A stretch of DNA of 53,632 nucleotides, from the NCBI GenBank assembly GCA_001785515.1, contig MFTY01000004.1, positions 2,657 to 56,288 on the forward strand, in the 5' to 3' direction. This document shows, piece by piece, positions 8,576 to 17,258 of the stretch (the first letter of the stretch is position 1; every line of letters starts with the position of its first letter). Both the position numbers and the translations under genes were made by a program. Source of the DNA: Candidatus Nomurabacteria bacterium RIFCSPHIGHO2_02_FULL_35_13. GTDB taxonomy: Bacteria; Patescibacteriota; Minisyncoccia; Phycocordibacterales; UBA9973. Below the pieces are notes generated by a model that made no database searches, was not told the DNA's origin, and saw nothing but the letters and a program-made list of their open reading frames with translations.

Positions 8576-8588
8576 ATAATTGTTTATA
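8576..8588 (-). promoter_or_regulatory. Promoter of the Ada-type zinc protein
   Basis: TATAAA (8588 to 8583, minus strand) is followed by seven bases and ATG. It overlaps the alternative GTG-start region, which argues for the internal ATG. Confidence 0.45.
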
Positions 8589-8631
8589 CTCACTTTACGT
8601 TAATTTATAAATAAATTTTAACATTTAACAG

Positions 8632-8645
8632 TATAAAAACAATAT
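8632..8645 (+). promoter_or_regulatory. rpmA promoter -10 region
   Basis: TATAAA (8632-8637) lies eight bases before the rpmA ATG, predicting a leader of at most one or two bases. No convincing -35 is seen. Confidence 0.4.
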
Positions 8646-8918
8646 ATGGCACATAGAAAAGCCGGCGGAACAGCGAAAAACTTAAGAGATTCAAATCCAA
8701 AATACCTCGGTACTAAGCTTACTGACGGCCAAAAGGCGCAGGCTGGCTCTATTATCATTCGCCAGCGTGGTACGGTCATTATGGCCGGTAATAATGTATC
8801 TATGGGAAAAGACCATACACTTTTCGCCTTAAAGCTCGGTACAGTCAAGTTTGGCTCTAAACGTAAGACTTCTTTCAATGGTAAAACGGTAGTAAAAAAG
8901 ACAGTAAGTGTAATTTAA
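8646..8918 (+). CDS. rpmA: 50S ribosomal protein L27
   Basis: L27 reaches the peptidyl-transferase centre with its N-terminus. It begins [20 protein letters not shown], the family hallmark, and continues with [15 protein letters not shown] and [10 protein letters not shown]. Length (90) is normal. The mature N-terminus is direct, without the cleaved extension of Firmicutes L27. The usual partner L21 (rplU) is not adjacent. The gene is an isolated plus-strand unit between minus-strand neighbours, with a terminator inside the convergent gene downstream. Confidence 0.97.
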   Translation: MAHRKAGGTAKNLRDSNPKYLGTKLTDGQKAQAGSIIIRQRGTVIMAGNNVSMGKDHTLFALKLGTVKFGSKRKTSFNGKTVVKKTVSVI

Positions 8919-8929
8919 GTAAAATAATC

Positions 8930-9691
8930 CTAAACAAAAAAATGTGTATCTTCCGGTAATTCTTCTGGAGCACCGGGTTTTTTGTGTAGCCGAATTGACC
9001 CCTTGCCTAACTGAATATCAATTTGTGGATATTTTGATTTTATCTTTTCTATACATTCTGCCACAATATTATCTTCTTTGTCGTTAATTGAGTTATAATT
9101 ATATTGAATAAACATAATTCCATTTTCATTTAATAAGCCATACCACAGTCTAACTGCATTATCTAAGGCAGTTTTACTTCCTTCAAATTGATTGAGTCCC
9201 CCAACCATTCTAGATATTATTAAGTCAATTTTATTTACATCAAGTTTCGCTCTAATTTCTTTAAATATTTCATCATTATGTACATCTAAAATATCTCCCG
9301 TAATCACATAATGATTTGATTTTGAATCTTCTACCTTTAAATTTTCGTTACGAATGTCAGCTAAACAAACTCCAATCGTTTTTCTAAAAAAATCATTGGA
9401 AAATCCACTAAAAAATCTGGACCCAGGACCTCCAAATTCCACTGCGGTTAGTTTTTCCTTTCTCTCTAAAGATAAAGTATTTTCTATATATAATCTTAGT
9501 CCTTCTTTCCAGCTTTTAAATTCATATTCTGTTGGCAAGGATGCATAGAAAGTTGAACCGAACTCTAAAAGATTAGAATCATATACCCCCCAACTTCTTT
9601 CCTTATCTTTAATCTTTTCCTTCTCTTTTTTTAATGACTTGTCATGGAAGAATTCTTTTACCATTCCTCCAAATTTTATTTTTCCTTCCAT
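8930..9691 (-). CDS. Class I SAM-dependent methyltransferase-like protein
   Basis: A Rossmann-like core is visible: motif I VEFGGPGSR (84-92), an acidic residue in CLADIRNENL (about 109-118), ITGDILD (130-136), IDLIISRMVGG (155-165) and a later FIQYNY strand. The first ~40 residues are lysine-rich and probably flexible. The substrate cannot be told. It begins 12 bases after rplI, so it is probably cotranscribed with the S41 peptidase and L9, but a functional link is not evident. The 3' end of the gene encodes, on the other strand, a terminator for rpmA. Confidence 0.65.
   Translation of the reverse strand: MEGKIKFGGMVKEFFHDKSLKKEKEKIKDKERSWGVYDSNLLEFGSTFYASLPTEYEFKSWKEGLRLYIENTLSLERKEKLTAVEFGGPGSRFFSGFSNDFFRKTIGVCLADIRNENLKVEDSKSNHYVITGDILDVHNDEIFKEIRAKLDVNKIDLIISRMVGGLNQFEGSKTALDNAVRLWYGLLNENGIMFIQYNYNSINDKEDNIVAECIEKIKSKYPQIDIQLGKGSIRLHKKPGAPEELPEDTHFFV
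8953..8983 (+). terminator. rpmA intrinsic terminator inside a convergent gene
   Basis: CCGGT (8953-8957) pairs with ACCGG (8972-8976), followed by G and six T (8978-8983). It lies 34 bases after the rpmA stop, entirely within the last codons of the methyltransferase gene on the other strand. Confidence 0.65.
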
Positions 9692-9703
9692 AATATTTAA
9701 TTC

Positions 9704-10147
9704 TTACTCTTTCTCTACAATAAGTTTAAACGAAGATTTTTTATTTTTTATAACAATTGGGATTTCAAACTCCCCTATTTCTTTTATATGTTTTTCTAAG
9801 ATAATAAATTTTTCATCTATTTGAGCATGATATTCTTTTTCCATAGCCTCTACTATCATTTTTTCGTGAATTGCGGAAAAAAGATGACCTTTTTCGTCTG
9901 CTTTCGCTTTGATAGTGACAGTTTTATCTTTTATCTCTTCCAGGTTTTTAATCAAAAGGTCTTCTTGCACTTCCCTTTCAATCACTATTTCTTTCTTGTG
10001 TCTTTCAATTTCTGCCACAGCTTGTACGGTTGCTGGAGTAGCCCATTTTTTAGGAAGTAAAAAATTTATGGCATAACCGTCATTTACTTCTTTTATATCG
10101 TATTTTTTACCCACTCTCGGCACATCTTGTAAAAAAATTATTTTCAT
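9704..10147 (-). CDS. rplI: 50S ribosomal protein L9
   Basis: An N-terminal domain beginning MKIIFLQDVPRVGKKYDIKE with NDGYAINFLLPKKWA, a long connecting helix (about 45-75) and a C-terminal domain. Length is 147. A TTG five codons upstream is open, but the ATG at 10147 starts at the exact family N-terminus and overlaps the stop of the upstream peptidase gene as ATGA, a coupling arrangement. The usual neighbours rpsF, ssb and rpsR are absent. Confidence 0.95.
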   Translation of the reverse strand: MKIIFLQDVPRVGKKYDIKEVNDGYAINFLLPKKWATPATVQAVAEIERHKKEIVIEREVQEDLLIKNLEEIKDKTVTIKAKADEKGHLFSAIHEKMIVEAMEKEYHAQIDEKFIILEKHIKEIGEFEIPIVIKNKKSSFKLIVEKE

Positions 10148-11370
10148 TGTTTTACCGGCCAATTGTTTAATAATTCCACTGCTTTATCTAACTGCGGGTC
10201 TTTCTTGTTTTCAATATCTTTTTTTGTAAAAGGTACTTCATAGTCAGGAGTTAGACCTGTTTTAGAAATCCAATTACCATTTGGAGTCAGCCATTTTGCC
10301 ACTGTAATTTTTAAAATAGTATCGGATGTTATCGGAACAACTTCTTGCACAGAACCCTTACCATAACTTTTTTCTCCCACAAGCAAAGCTTTTTTATAAT
10401 CTTGCATTGCCCCAGCCACAATTTCAGATGCTGATGCGGAACCGCTATTTATTAAAATCACGAATTTTAACTTATCATTAAACACGTCATAGCCCCGACT
10501 TCGATATATTTTGGGTTTTAAATCATTTCCATAATCTTCTGTTACCACAGTCTTACCTCCTTCTAAGAACCAACTGGATATATCAACAGCTGCGTCCAAA
10601 TATCCTCCCGGGTTTCCTCTTAAATCAAGCAGTAATTTATCAGCTTGAGATGCGGAGAACTCTTTTAACGCATTACGAAAAAGTTCGGCTGAATTTGCGG
10701 AAAAAGTGTAAAGTCTTATTACAAAAATACCGTCTTTTCTCAATTCCGTATCAAGGGTAGGTATATTTATTATATCCCGCACGATTTTTATTTCTTTTGG
10801 TTCTTTGTCTCCATCACGAAAAATTGTGAGCGCCACTGTTGTGCCAACCTCTCCCCTTATCAATCTTATTGCTTTTTCAATACTCAAACCGGAAGTTACC
10901 AAATCATCAATCTTAAGAATCTTATCACCTGACTTAACATTAGCTTTATAAGCAGGAGTATCTTTAAGAGAAGCAACTACTGTAAGTATTTTATCTTTTA
11001 TACCAACTTCCATACCAACTCCTCCAAAACTTCCTTCTATATCGTTCTTAAACATCTTTGCGTCTTCTGGGCTGAAAAATACGCTGTACGGGTCATTTAA
11101 AGAGCCCACAAGCCCTGAAATAGCCCCATATATCCTATCTTTGTCTGTTATTTCACTGGTGCTTGGGTATTTTTCGTTGATACTGTTCCAAACCTTCCAA
11201 AACGGAGAAAAATCAGCTTTTGTTTCAACTGCAGTTTCTTTCCCGATTATGTTGGCAACTTTATCTATCTCCGGTCTGTTATTAAATCCAACATAAATGC
11301 CCAGGCCAAAAAAAATAGCTATAAGTAGGATGGTGGCCGAAGCTCGCCTTGTTTTAAAATACTTTAGCAT
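10144..11370 (-). CDS. S41 family C-terminal processing peptidase (CtpA/Prc-like)
   Basis: An envelope serine protease: an N-terminal membrane anchor (about 11-28), a PDZ domain (about 112-190, with GSFGGVGMEV) and a catalytic S41 domain. The active site uses a Ser-Lys dyad; GSASASE (310-316) and K338 in SYGKG match the family, and RGNPGG (251-256) is the conserved loop. Members trim the C-termini of envelope proteins and peptidoglycan hydrolases. The stop overlaps the rplI start by four bases. An 18-base gap separates it from the upstream small membrane gene. Confidence 0.93.
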   Translation of the reverse strand: MLKYFKTRRASATILLIAIFFGLGIYVGFNNRPEIDKVANIIGKETAVETKADFSPFWKVWNSINEKYPSTSEITDKDRIYGAISGLVGSLNDPYSVFFSPEDAKMFKNDIEGSFGGVGMEVGIKDKILTVVASLKDTPAYKANVKSGDKILKIDDLVTSGLSIEKAIRLIRGEVGTTVALTIFRDGDKEPKEIKIVRDIINIPTLDTELRKDGIFVIRLYTFSANSAELFRNALKEFSASQADKLLLDLRGNPGGYLDAAVDISSWFLEGGKTVVTEDYGNDLKPKIYRSRGYDVFNDKLKFVILINSGSASASEIVAGAMQDYKKALLVGEKSYGKGSVQEVVPITSDTILKITVAKWLTPNGNWISKTGLTPDYEVPFTKKDIENKKDPQLDKAVELLNNWPVKQ

Positions 11371-11388
11371 AAGATTGCATTCATTAGA

Positions 11389-11652
11389 TTACTTAATTTC
11401 TTCTTTGTTTAAATCAATTTGCTCTTGCGTATCTGTTTTATTTTCATTAAAACCACTATTTTCAGAAAAATTATCGAAGGTTTCCTCTTTTATCTCCCCT
11501 GTTTTAGAATCATTATACGATAAATAGCCGAGATAGATAATTCCCAAACCGGTGATAGAAAACAGAATATTCTTCAAAGAATATGGAAAACCCAAATATG
11601 GCAATATTGCCACCCAGACACCTAGCGCAAAAGTTATTTTTATTTTACTCAT
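11389..11652 (-). CDS. Small two-helix membrane protein (87 aa)
   Basis: Starting at the ATG at 11652, the product has two hydrophobic segments (about 3-20 and 29-46) and an acidic, polar C-terminal tail rich in Glu, Asp and Asn. An upstream ATG 14 codons earlier is open, but TTGATT-N18-TATAAT six bases before 11652 decides for the shorter form. It heads a probable operon with the S41 peptidase, L9 and the methyltransferase. No family recognised. Confidence 0.6.
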   Translation of the reverse strand: MSKIKITFALGVWVAILPYLGFPYSLKNILFSITGLGIIYLGYLSYNDSKTGEIKEETFDNFSENSGFNENKTDTQEQIDLNKEEIK

Positions 11653-11688
11653 CCTTATATTATAGCGTAAAAGTTTATAAAAAATCAA
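11653..11688 (-). promoter_or_regulatory. Promoter of small membrane gene and S41-rplI operon
   Basis: TTGATT (-35, 11688 to 11683), 18-base spacer, TATAAT (-10, 11664 to 11659), six bases, ATG. The -35 lies inside a perfect 12-bp hairpin arm that ends the upstream gene. Confidence 0.75.
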
Positions 11689-11711
11689 GAACAATGTTTT
11701 TGATTTTTTAT
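11677..11711 (-). terminator. Perfect AT-rich hairpin overlapping the PBP2 stop codon
   Basis: ATAAAAAATCAA (11677-11688) pairs without mismatch with TTGATTTTTTAT (11700-11711) around an 11-base loop. On the minus strand the 3' arm carries six T, so it may end PBP2 transcripts; the stem is AT-only apart from one G-C pair, so strength is uncertain. It includes the TAA stop and the next promoter's -35. Confidence 0.5.
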
Positions 11712-13402
11712 TTAAAATATTGCGGAGTATTTATAGACATCCAATCCAAAAGTTGGCGCATTATGGAAGATGCGCCAATGCTATTTGAAGAAGGACCCGC
11801 TTCCATCATTATGGTAAATGCATATCTAGGATTTTCATATGGGAAAAAACCGACAATCCAAGAATTGACTTTATTTTTATTTACACCAAGTTGCGCCGTA
11901 CCGGTTTTAGCGGCAACTTTCACATAAGGCACATTAACCGGTATGGAAGTTCCAATTTGCACACTTTGTCTCATTCCTTCATGCACAACATCAAAATATT
12001 CTTTTTTCAAATCTATTTTTGAAATTATTTTTTCTTTTTCCATGTCGCCTAAAATATAATGCGGAGTGATAAGTGAACCATAATTTGCAATAGCAGATAT
12101 TGCGCGCGCCATCTCCATAGGAGTTACTTGAAATCCATATTGTCCAATGGCGGTATGATAAGTGTCTCCAATACGCCACACTTCTCCGTTGAAGTTTTTT
12201 ATTTTCCACAAAGGACTGGGAATTACACCTCCTTTTTCATCCGGTAAATCAACGCCGGTTTTTCCTCCAATGCCGAAAAGTTTCGCATATTTTTCAATAT
12301 TTGCTATACCCAAGCCTTTTTGTTCCTCAAATCCTCCTCCAATTTCATAAAAATAAACGTCGCTTGATACAGCCAGCGCCTGTCGCATATCTACCCATCC
12401 ATGCGCTTTCCAATCTTTAAAAATCGTTTTTTGGTCCGGGAAATAAGGATTAGGAATTGAAATAGAGCCCGTTGATAATATTTTTTTATAAGGGTCAATT
12501 ATTCCCTCTGTTAGTGCTCCGATGGCAAAAAATGGTTTTACAATAGAACCCGGCGTATATAAGCCCGAGATGGTTTTATCCAAAAAAACTTTTCTTTTAT
12601 CATTGAAATAACTTTCAATTTTTTTCGTATCTTTACCCAATGAGAGAATTTCAGAATTGTATTCCGGAAAACTGACAGAAGTCAGTATTTCACCGTTTTT
12701 TACATCAATCAGCACACCTGCTCCACCCGAAAAATAATTGCTTTGCGATAGATTTTTAATTAAATTATACAATTCTGTTTGAATGAGTGAATCTATGGTT
12801 GTTATCAAGTCAGTACCGCGCAAAGGGGCATTTACAATGTTTTCCGAATGAACTTCTCTGCGCGCGTCTATTTCCACTATTTTTGAGCCGTTTTCGCCTT
12901 TTAATTGAGGATTATATTGTTTTTCAAGTCCGTCTTTTCCTATGAATTCACTCTGCCAATAATTTCCCGACTTATCTTGCATTGGATAGCTTACATAGCC
13001 CAAAAGATGTGAAAACCCCGGAGCTAAATATTTACGGATTGGAATAGATAAGTCTGTTTCTTTTTTATTCCAAGCAAGTTCCACTTTATTTCTATCATAA
13101 ATAATTCCCCTATCGTTAAAAATTATTTGTTTCTCCAGTACGTTGTTTTGGCTTCTATTCAAATATGCCTCCCCTTTTTGTATCTGAAGGTATCCAAGTC
13201 TGGTTGAAAATGTTCCCAAAAATAATAAGAAAAAAATTCCGACAAAGAATATTGTTTTTTTAGAAATTGGTTTTTCTATCCGACCTTCGAATTGCTGGCG
13301 GTCAAAGTTTTGTAAATTTTTTGAATCGAGAAAAATTTCATCGGGTTCTACAAAAGAATTGGTATTCCTGATTTTTTGTTTTGAAAATATTTTTCTGATC
13401 AT
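11708..13402 (-). CDS. mrdA: Penicillin-binding protein 2 (class B transpeptidase)
   Basis: A peptidoglycan D,D-transpeptidase for cell elongation. A cytoplasmic N-terminus of about 50 residues precedes one transmembrane helix (51-68), a dimerisation/pedestal region and the transpeptidase domain. The three active-site motifs are S286-IV-K289, S346-SD and K499-TGT. The SxN motif is SSD here, as in PBP2/MrdA. Length (564) is slightly short. It starts one base after the small membrane gene upstream (mreD position), and mreB lies at the far right of the window. Its glycosyltransferase partner would be a SEDS protein. Confidence 0.94.
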   Translation of the reverse strand: MIRKIFSKQKIRNTNSFVEPDEIFLDSKNLQNFDRQQFEGRIEKPISKKTIFFVGIFFLLFLGTFSTRLGYLQIQKGEAYLNRSQNNVLEKQIIFNDRGIIYDRNKVELAWNKKETDLSIPIRKYLAPGFSHLLGYVSYPMQDKSGNYWQSEFIGKDGLEKQYNPQLKGENGSKIVEIDARREVHSENIVNAPLRGTDLITTIDSLIQTELYNLIKNLSQSNYFSGGAGVLIDVKNGEILTSVSFPEYNSEILSLGKDTKKIESYFNDKRKVFLDKTISGLYTPGSIVKPFFAIGALTEGIIDPYKKILSTGSISIPNPYFPDQKTIFKDWKAHGWVDMRQALAVSSDVYFYEIGGGFEEQKGLGIANIEKYAKLFGIGGKTGVDLPDEKGGVIPSPLWKIKNFNGEVWRIGDTYHTAIGQYGFQVTPMEMARAISAIANYGSLITPHYILGDMEKEKIISKIDLKKEYFDVVHEGMRQSVQIGTSIPVNVPYVKVAAKTGTAQLGVNKNKVNSWIVGFFPYENPRYAFTIMMEAGPSSNSIGASSIMRQLLDWMSINTPQYFK

Positions 13403-13403
13403 T

Positions 13404-13670
13404 TTATTCTTTTGAAATTCTAATTTTCTTTTTTAACAGCTCTATTATTGTCAAAAATAAAATAGAAATAATAGTAGAGATAAAAAATATGTTTAAAAAC
13501 CTGGCCTCACTCGTTCCATAAAGCAAATCTGAAAGGAAAAACAAAGCGACACTTTCCCAAAAAAAAGAGAAGTAAACTATCGCCGCTAGCGCCAATATAA
13601 CAGACAGCCAAAAAGGCATATAGATTATTGATAGTAATAGTAATAAAGAAGCCAGAATTCGAAGCGCCAT
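13404..13670 (-). CDS. Small membrane protein in the mreD position (88 aa)
   Basis: Three hydrophobic segments (about 4-20, 22-45 and 57-78) and a basic C-terminus. It immediately precedes the PBP2 gene, where mreD sits in many rod-shape operons. It is about half the length of typical MreD and no MreD signature can be confirmed, so the assignment is positional only. Its TAAAAT box six bases before the ATG supports the start. Confidence 0.5.
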   Translation of the reverse strand: MALRILASLLLLLSIIYMPFWLSVILALAAIVYFSFFWESVALFFLSDLLYGTSEARFLNIFFISTIISILFLTIIELLKKKIRISKE

Positions 13671-13704
13671 AACCCTATTTTACACGCTTAAATTAAAAAT
13701 ACAA
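13671..13704 (-). promoter_or_regulatory. Promoter of the mreD-position gene and mrdA
   Basis: TTGTAT (13704 to 13699), 16-base spacer, TAAAAT (13682 to 13677), six bases, ATG. Confidence 0.65.
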
Positions 13705-13708
13705 ACTT

Positions 13709-13726
13709 GCCTATGAATAGTTAGGC
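13709..13726 (-). terminator. Hairpin downstream of the exported protein gene
   Basis: GCCTA and TAGGC arms (13709-13713 and 13722-13726) with an 8-base loop, followed on the minus strand by a T-rich run. It lies 8 bases beyond the stop of the exported protein. Confidence 0.35.
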
Positions 13727-13733
13727 GCCACTT

Positions 13734-14555
13734 TTAAAAAACTTTCTTCCAAACATAGCGTAAAAGAAAGAAAGCAACAATAATCAGAATTCCATAAAAT
13801 AAAATTTGGTTGTTAGTAATATAAGAAAAAATAGTAAGAAAAAATAATTCTACATATTTAAACGGCTTTAATAGGGTATTTTCCGCTGTTTTTGAATCTA
13901 GTGTGACCTTTGCATTTTCTAGAGTTTTTATTTCTTTTTTTACTTCCTCTTTTTTATTTTCTGAAGCAACAACAATGTTCTGACGGAAATTTTCAATTGT
14001 GCTGGCGCCTAAAACCATTGGTTGGGCTATGGAATCCGGTGTTTTTTCTCCTACTATTTTTGTTATATCTGATATAGATGAAGATATGGCATTATTTATC
14101 TCAGAAATGGTGTCTGTGGCTGTAGAGGTTATTTTTTTTGAAACAGTATGTGAGCTTTTTTCTGTTTCGTTTTCAGTAATATACACTTCTTCGTATTTAT
14201 TATCTGATATTAAAAATTTGGCATTTTCAATTTTACCAAAAATCACATGGTCTCCGGCAGTTACTGTCCAATCAATAGATACGTCTTCCGCCTCTTTCGC
14301 AGGTATTATAAATTCTTTCTTACCCAGTAAAACAGTTTTATCAAAGAAAATAACCGTGCCGGATAATTCTCTACTGTCGGGGTTGAAAACAAATGTATAA
14401 ATTTTAACCTTATCCCCTTCTTCAAACGGGTCTTTTGAATACCAAATATTTCCCGACACAAAACCCGTATTAGAACTTTGCGCGAATATTTTTTGCATCG
14501 GCAATATGGAAAAAATCAAAAATAAAACGAGAATAATTTTTTTAATTTTTTGCAT
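13734..14555 (-). CDS. Exported, C-terminally anchored protein of unknown function
   Basis: A clear signal peptide starts at the ATG at 14555 (basic MQKIKK, hydrophobic core, then IFAQ). A beta-rich domain (about 30-130) resembles CARDB/immunoglobulin-like adhesion domains in its alternation. It is followed by a Ser/Thr-rich low-complexity stretch, a Lys/Glu-rich helical stretch, and a C-terminal transmembrane helix with basic end (ILIIVAFFLLRYVWKK). An upstream ATG at 14600 would bury the signal peptide. The gene overlaps the ATPase gene by 14 bases, so translation is probably coupled. It may be displayed on the cell surface; partners are unknown. Confidence 0.65.
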   Translation of the reverse strand: MQKIKKIILVLFLIFSILPMQKIFAQSSNTGFVSGNIWYSKDPFEEGDKVKIYTFVFNPDSRELSGTVIFFDKTVLLGKKEFIIPAKEAEDVSIDWTVTAGDHVIFGKIENAKFLISDNKYEEVYITENETEKSSHTVSKKITSTATDTISEINNAISSSISDITKIVGEKTPDSIAQPMVLGASTIENFRQNIVVASENKKEEVKKEIKTLENAKVTLDSKTAENTLLKPFKYVELFFLTIFSYITNNQILFYGILIIVAFFLLRYVWKKVF

Positions 14556-17235
14556 GATAAAATATTTTATTACGGTTAAAGAATTTTCTAATTTCTTCAA
14601 TAAATATGATAGATGATGCGATAGGTATAATAATAATCCAATCAGAAATCTCCAGTGGAACTGTATGCAGTATTTTTTGCAAAACCGGCGTATATACTGC
14701 CAATAATTGTAAAATTATAACAATAAATGTTGCTCCAAGTAAAAACTTATTTGAAAAAGGATTTGATTGGAAGATTGACTTTGAATCAGAACGGCAATTC
14801 CATGCATTAAACCATTGAAAAACAGCAAGCGTTGTAAGAGAAATAGTCCATGCTTTTTCTATATCTGTGTCAACATATTTTTGAAAAAGAAAAAGTGTAC
14901 CAATCATCATGGGAACTGCCATAACAACCATTCTTTGCAACATTAGATTATCAATGAGATATCTTTTTGGTTTTTCAAATATACCCAATAGAAGCCTTTT
15001 TTCTTTCGGTTCCATTGCAAGTGATACGTCGAGAAAGCCGTCTGTCACAAAATTAAGCCAAATAATTTGAGCGGCTAATATCGGCAATGGAAAACCTAAA
15101 AGCAATGCTCCAATTATTGTGAGAACTTCACCAATACTGGTTGAAAAAAGATATAGAATAACTTTTTTTATAGTTTTATAAATACTTCTTCCTTCTTCAA
15201 TGGCAGATATGATACTGCCAAAATTATCATCAAGAAGAACAATATCAGCGGCTTCTTTTGCCACTTCAGTGCCAATATTGCCCATTGCGACACCAAGGTC
15301 AGCGGCAACAAGTGATGGCGCGTCATTGACTCCATCTCCAGTCATTGCAATAATTTCTCCGCGCTTTTTAAACGCATTGATAATTTTTAATTTATGTTCA
15401 GGCGTTACTCGGGCAAATACGGTTACTCGAGACATTCTGTTTGAAAGCTCGTTATCATTTAATTTGTCAATTTCACTTCCTGTGAGTATTTCATCGCCTT
15501 TATGATATATATCCGCTTCACGAGCAATTGCCATAGCGGTAATTTTGTGGTCACCGGTAATCATAACAACTTTAATGCCTGCTTCTTGAGCTCGGTCCAT
15601 GGCATCTTTAACTTCAGGACGCAATACATCTTTCATTCCTAAAAAGCCAACGAAGGTAATATTGGAAATTGATTGCGGGTCAACCATATGCTTGACATTT
15701 TCATGAATACCAATAGCAATAACGCGTTGTCCCCGTTCGGACATACTTGTCAGTATTTCTTCTAATTTTTCCCTTTTTTCTTCCGAAAGAGGATGAACAC
15801 CCTCAACGCCCATTATATTTTTTGAAAGTCCGATAATAACTTCAGGCGCGCCGATTACTGTTAATAAGTTTTTATTTTCAACAGAATTAGAATTAACGAC
15901 TGCGCGATACTTAAGTTTGTAATCAAAAGGTATTTCGGATAAAAAAGGTGATTCAATAAGCAAATCTTCTTTATTGAATCCGATTTTTTTTGCAAAAACC
16001 ACCATTGCCGCTTCCGTCGGGTCTCCTGCTATATACCAATGTTTTTCAGCTTCAGAAAACGAGAGTCGGGCATTAGAACACAAAGCAACAACTTTTCCAA
16101 CCATAAGCAATTCTGGATGATTTGCCGCATCAACAACATTATTTCCAAAAGTTATATCTCCCACAGGTTCGTAACCAATGCCTCCCACATTAAATAATTT
16201 TTCTGCCGTCCATACTTGTCGCACGACTAATTCGTTTTTTGTGATAGTGCCGGTTTTATCAACAGCAATAATTCGCGCCTGACCAAGTGCTTCGACGGCT
16301 TGAAGTTTTTTTACCAATGCGTTGCGTTTAGACATTCGCCAGACTCCAGTCGCCAGCACTAAAGTTATAACTATCGGCAATCCTTCAGGTATGATAGAAA
16401 CCGAAAGAGATACGACAATGGAAAACATCGTTCGTATTGATTCACCGGTTGCGATACCAACACCAAACAATGTGACGCAAATTATTCCTACGGTAATAAT
16501 AATTGCCCGGGTTAAATATCTAATATTTGTTTTTAAAGGAATTTCCGTATCAATAGAAGAAATTTCTTTAGCAATTTTACCGATAACCGTAGCAAACCCT
16601 GTAGAGATGACAACAGCTCTTCCATTTCCAGAAACAACATGCGTGCCTTTGAACAGCATATTTTTTTGGTCAGCCACAGAAACTATGTCTTGCGTAAGCG
16701 CATTGCCTATTTTATAAACGGGCTCTGACTCTCCTGTAAGCGACGCTTCATCCACTTTAATATTTTGTGAAATAATAACACGCGCATCTGCTGGAACTTT
16801 TTCTCCTTCTTCCAGATTTATGATGTCTCCGGGAACCACTTCACGGTCTGAAATGATAAGCTCTTTTCCGTCACGTAACACTGTTGCTTTTGTTTCAACG
16901 AATTTTTTTAGAGCATTAAGAGTATTTTGGGCTTTTCCCTCTTGAATTGTTCCCACGATTGCGTTGAAAACAAGTATGGCTAAGATGATATACGCATCAC
17001 TGATTTCACCTATTATATAAGTGATGATACTTGCTATAAGCAGTATGAAAATAAGAGGACTATTGAACTGACTAAAAAAAATGAGAAATAAAGGGGTAGC
17101 TTTTTTCTCCGGTAAAATGTTGAAACCATATTGCTTGATTCGGTTTTGAACCTCATCAACAGAAAGTCCACGCAATGACGTGTTGAGCTTGTTGAATATT
17201 TGTTCCTGCGACAATAAATACCACTTTGTTTCCAT
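14542..17235 (-). CDS. P-type cation-transporting ATPase, probably Ca2+ type (P2)
   Basis: All P-type landmarks are present (numbering from the ATG at 17235, 897 residues): actuator TGES (167-170), PEGLP in M4 (283-287), phosphorylation site DKTGT (326-330), and the hinge TGDGVNDAP. An N-terminal cation-ATPase domain and a C-terminal membrane domain flank these. PEGLP and NFVTDG in M6 keep the Glu, Asn and Asp of SERCA/PMR1 calcium site II, while M5 (TSIGEV) lacks one site I Asn, so one Ca2+ per cycle is a plausible inference. The N-terminus LSQEQIFNKL is typical. A longer frame to 17313 is open, but TATAAT seven bases before this ATG sets the start. Confidence 0.9.
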   Translation of the reverse strand: METKWYLLSQEQIFNKLNTSLRGLSVDEVQNRIKQYGFNILPEKKATPLFLIFFSQFNSPLIFILLIASIITYIIGEISDAYIILAILVFNAIVGTIQEGKAQNTLNALKKFVETKATVLRDGKELIISDREVVPGDIINLEEGEKVPADARVIISQNIKVDEASLTGESEPVYKIGNALTQDIVSVADQKNMLFKGTHVVSGNGRAVVISTGFATVIGKIAKEISSIDTEIPLKTNIRYLTRAIIITVGIICVTLFGVGIATGESIRTMFSIVVSLSVSIIPEGLPIVITLVLATGVWRMSKRNALVKKLQAVEALGQARIIAVDKTGTITKNELVVRQVWTAEKLFNVGGIGYEPVGDITFGNNVVDAANHPELLMVGKVVALCSNARLSFSEAEKHWYIAGDPTEAAMVVFAKKIGFNKEDLLIESPFLSEIPFDYKLKYRAVVNSNSVENKNLLTVIGAPEVIIGLSKNIMGVEGVHPLSEEKREKLEEILTSMSERGQRVIAIGIHENVKHMVDPQSISNITFVGFLGMKDVLRPEVKDAMDRAQEAGIKVVMITGDHKITAMAIAREADIYHKGDEILTGSEIDKLNDNELSNRMSRVTVFARVTPEHKLKIINAFKKRGEIIAMTGDGVNDAPSLVAADLGVAMGNIGTEVAKEAADIVLLDDNFGSIISAIEEGRSIYKTIKKVILYLFSTSIGEVLTIIGALLLGFPLPILAAQIIWLNFVTDGFLDVSLAMEPKEKRLLLGIFEKPKRYLIDNLMLQRMVVMAVPMMIGTLFLFQKYVDTDIEKAWTISLTTLAVFQWFNAWNCRSDSKSIFQSNPFSNKFLLGATFIVIILQLLAVYTPVLQKILHTVPLEISDWIIIIPIASSIIFIEEIRKFFNRNKIFYHAKN

Positions 17236-17248
17236 AGTAAACATTATA
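17236..17248 (-). promoter_or_regulatory. Promoter of the P-type ATPase gene
   Basis: TATAAT (17248 to 17243, minus strand), seven bases, ATG. It overlaps two upstream in-frame start candidates, which excludes them if it is used. Confidence 0.6.
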
Positions 17249-17258
17249 ACCGATTTTT

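Noticed and set aside
9704-10162. TTG start giving five extra residues on L9
   Set aside because: The ATG at 10147 matches the family N-terminus and overlaps the upstream stop as ATGA.
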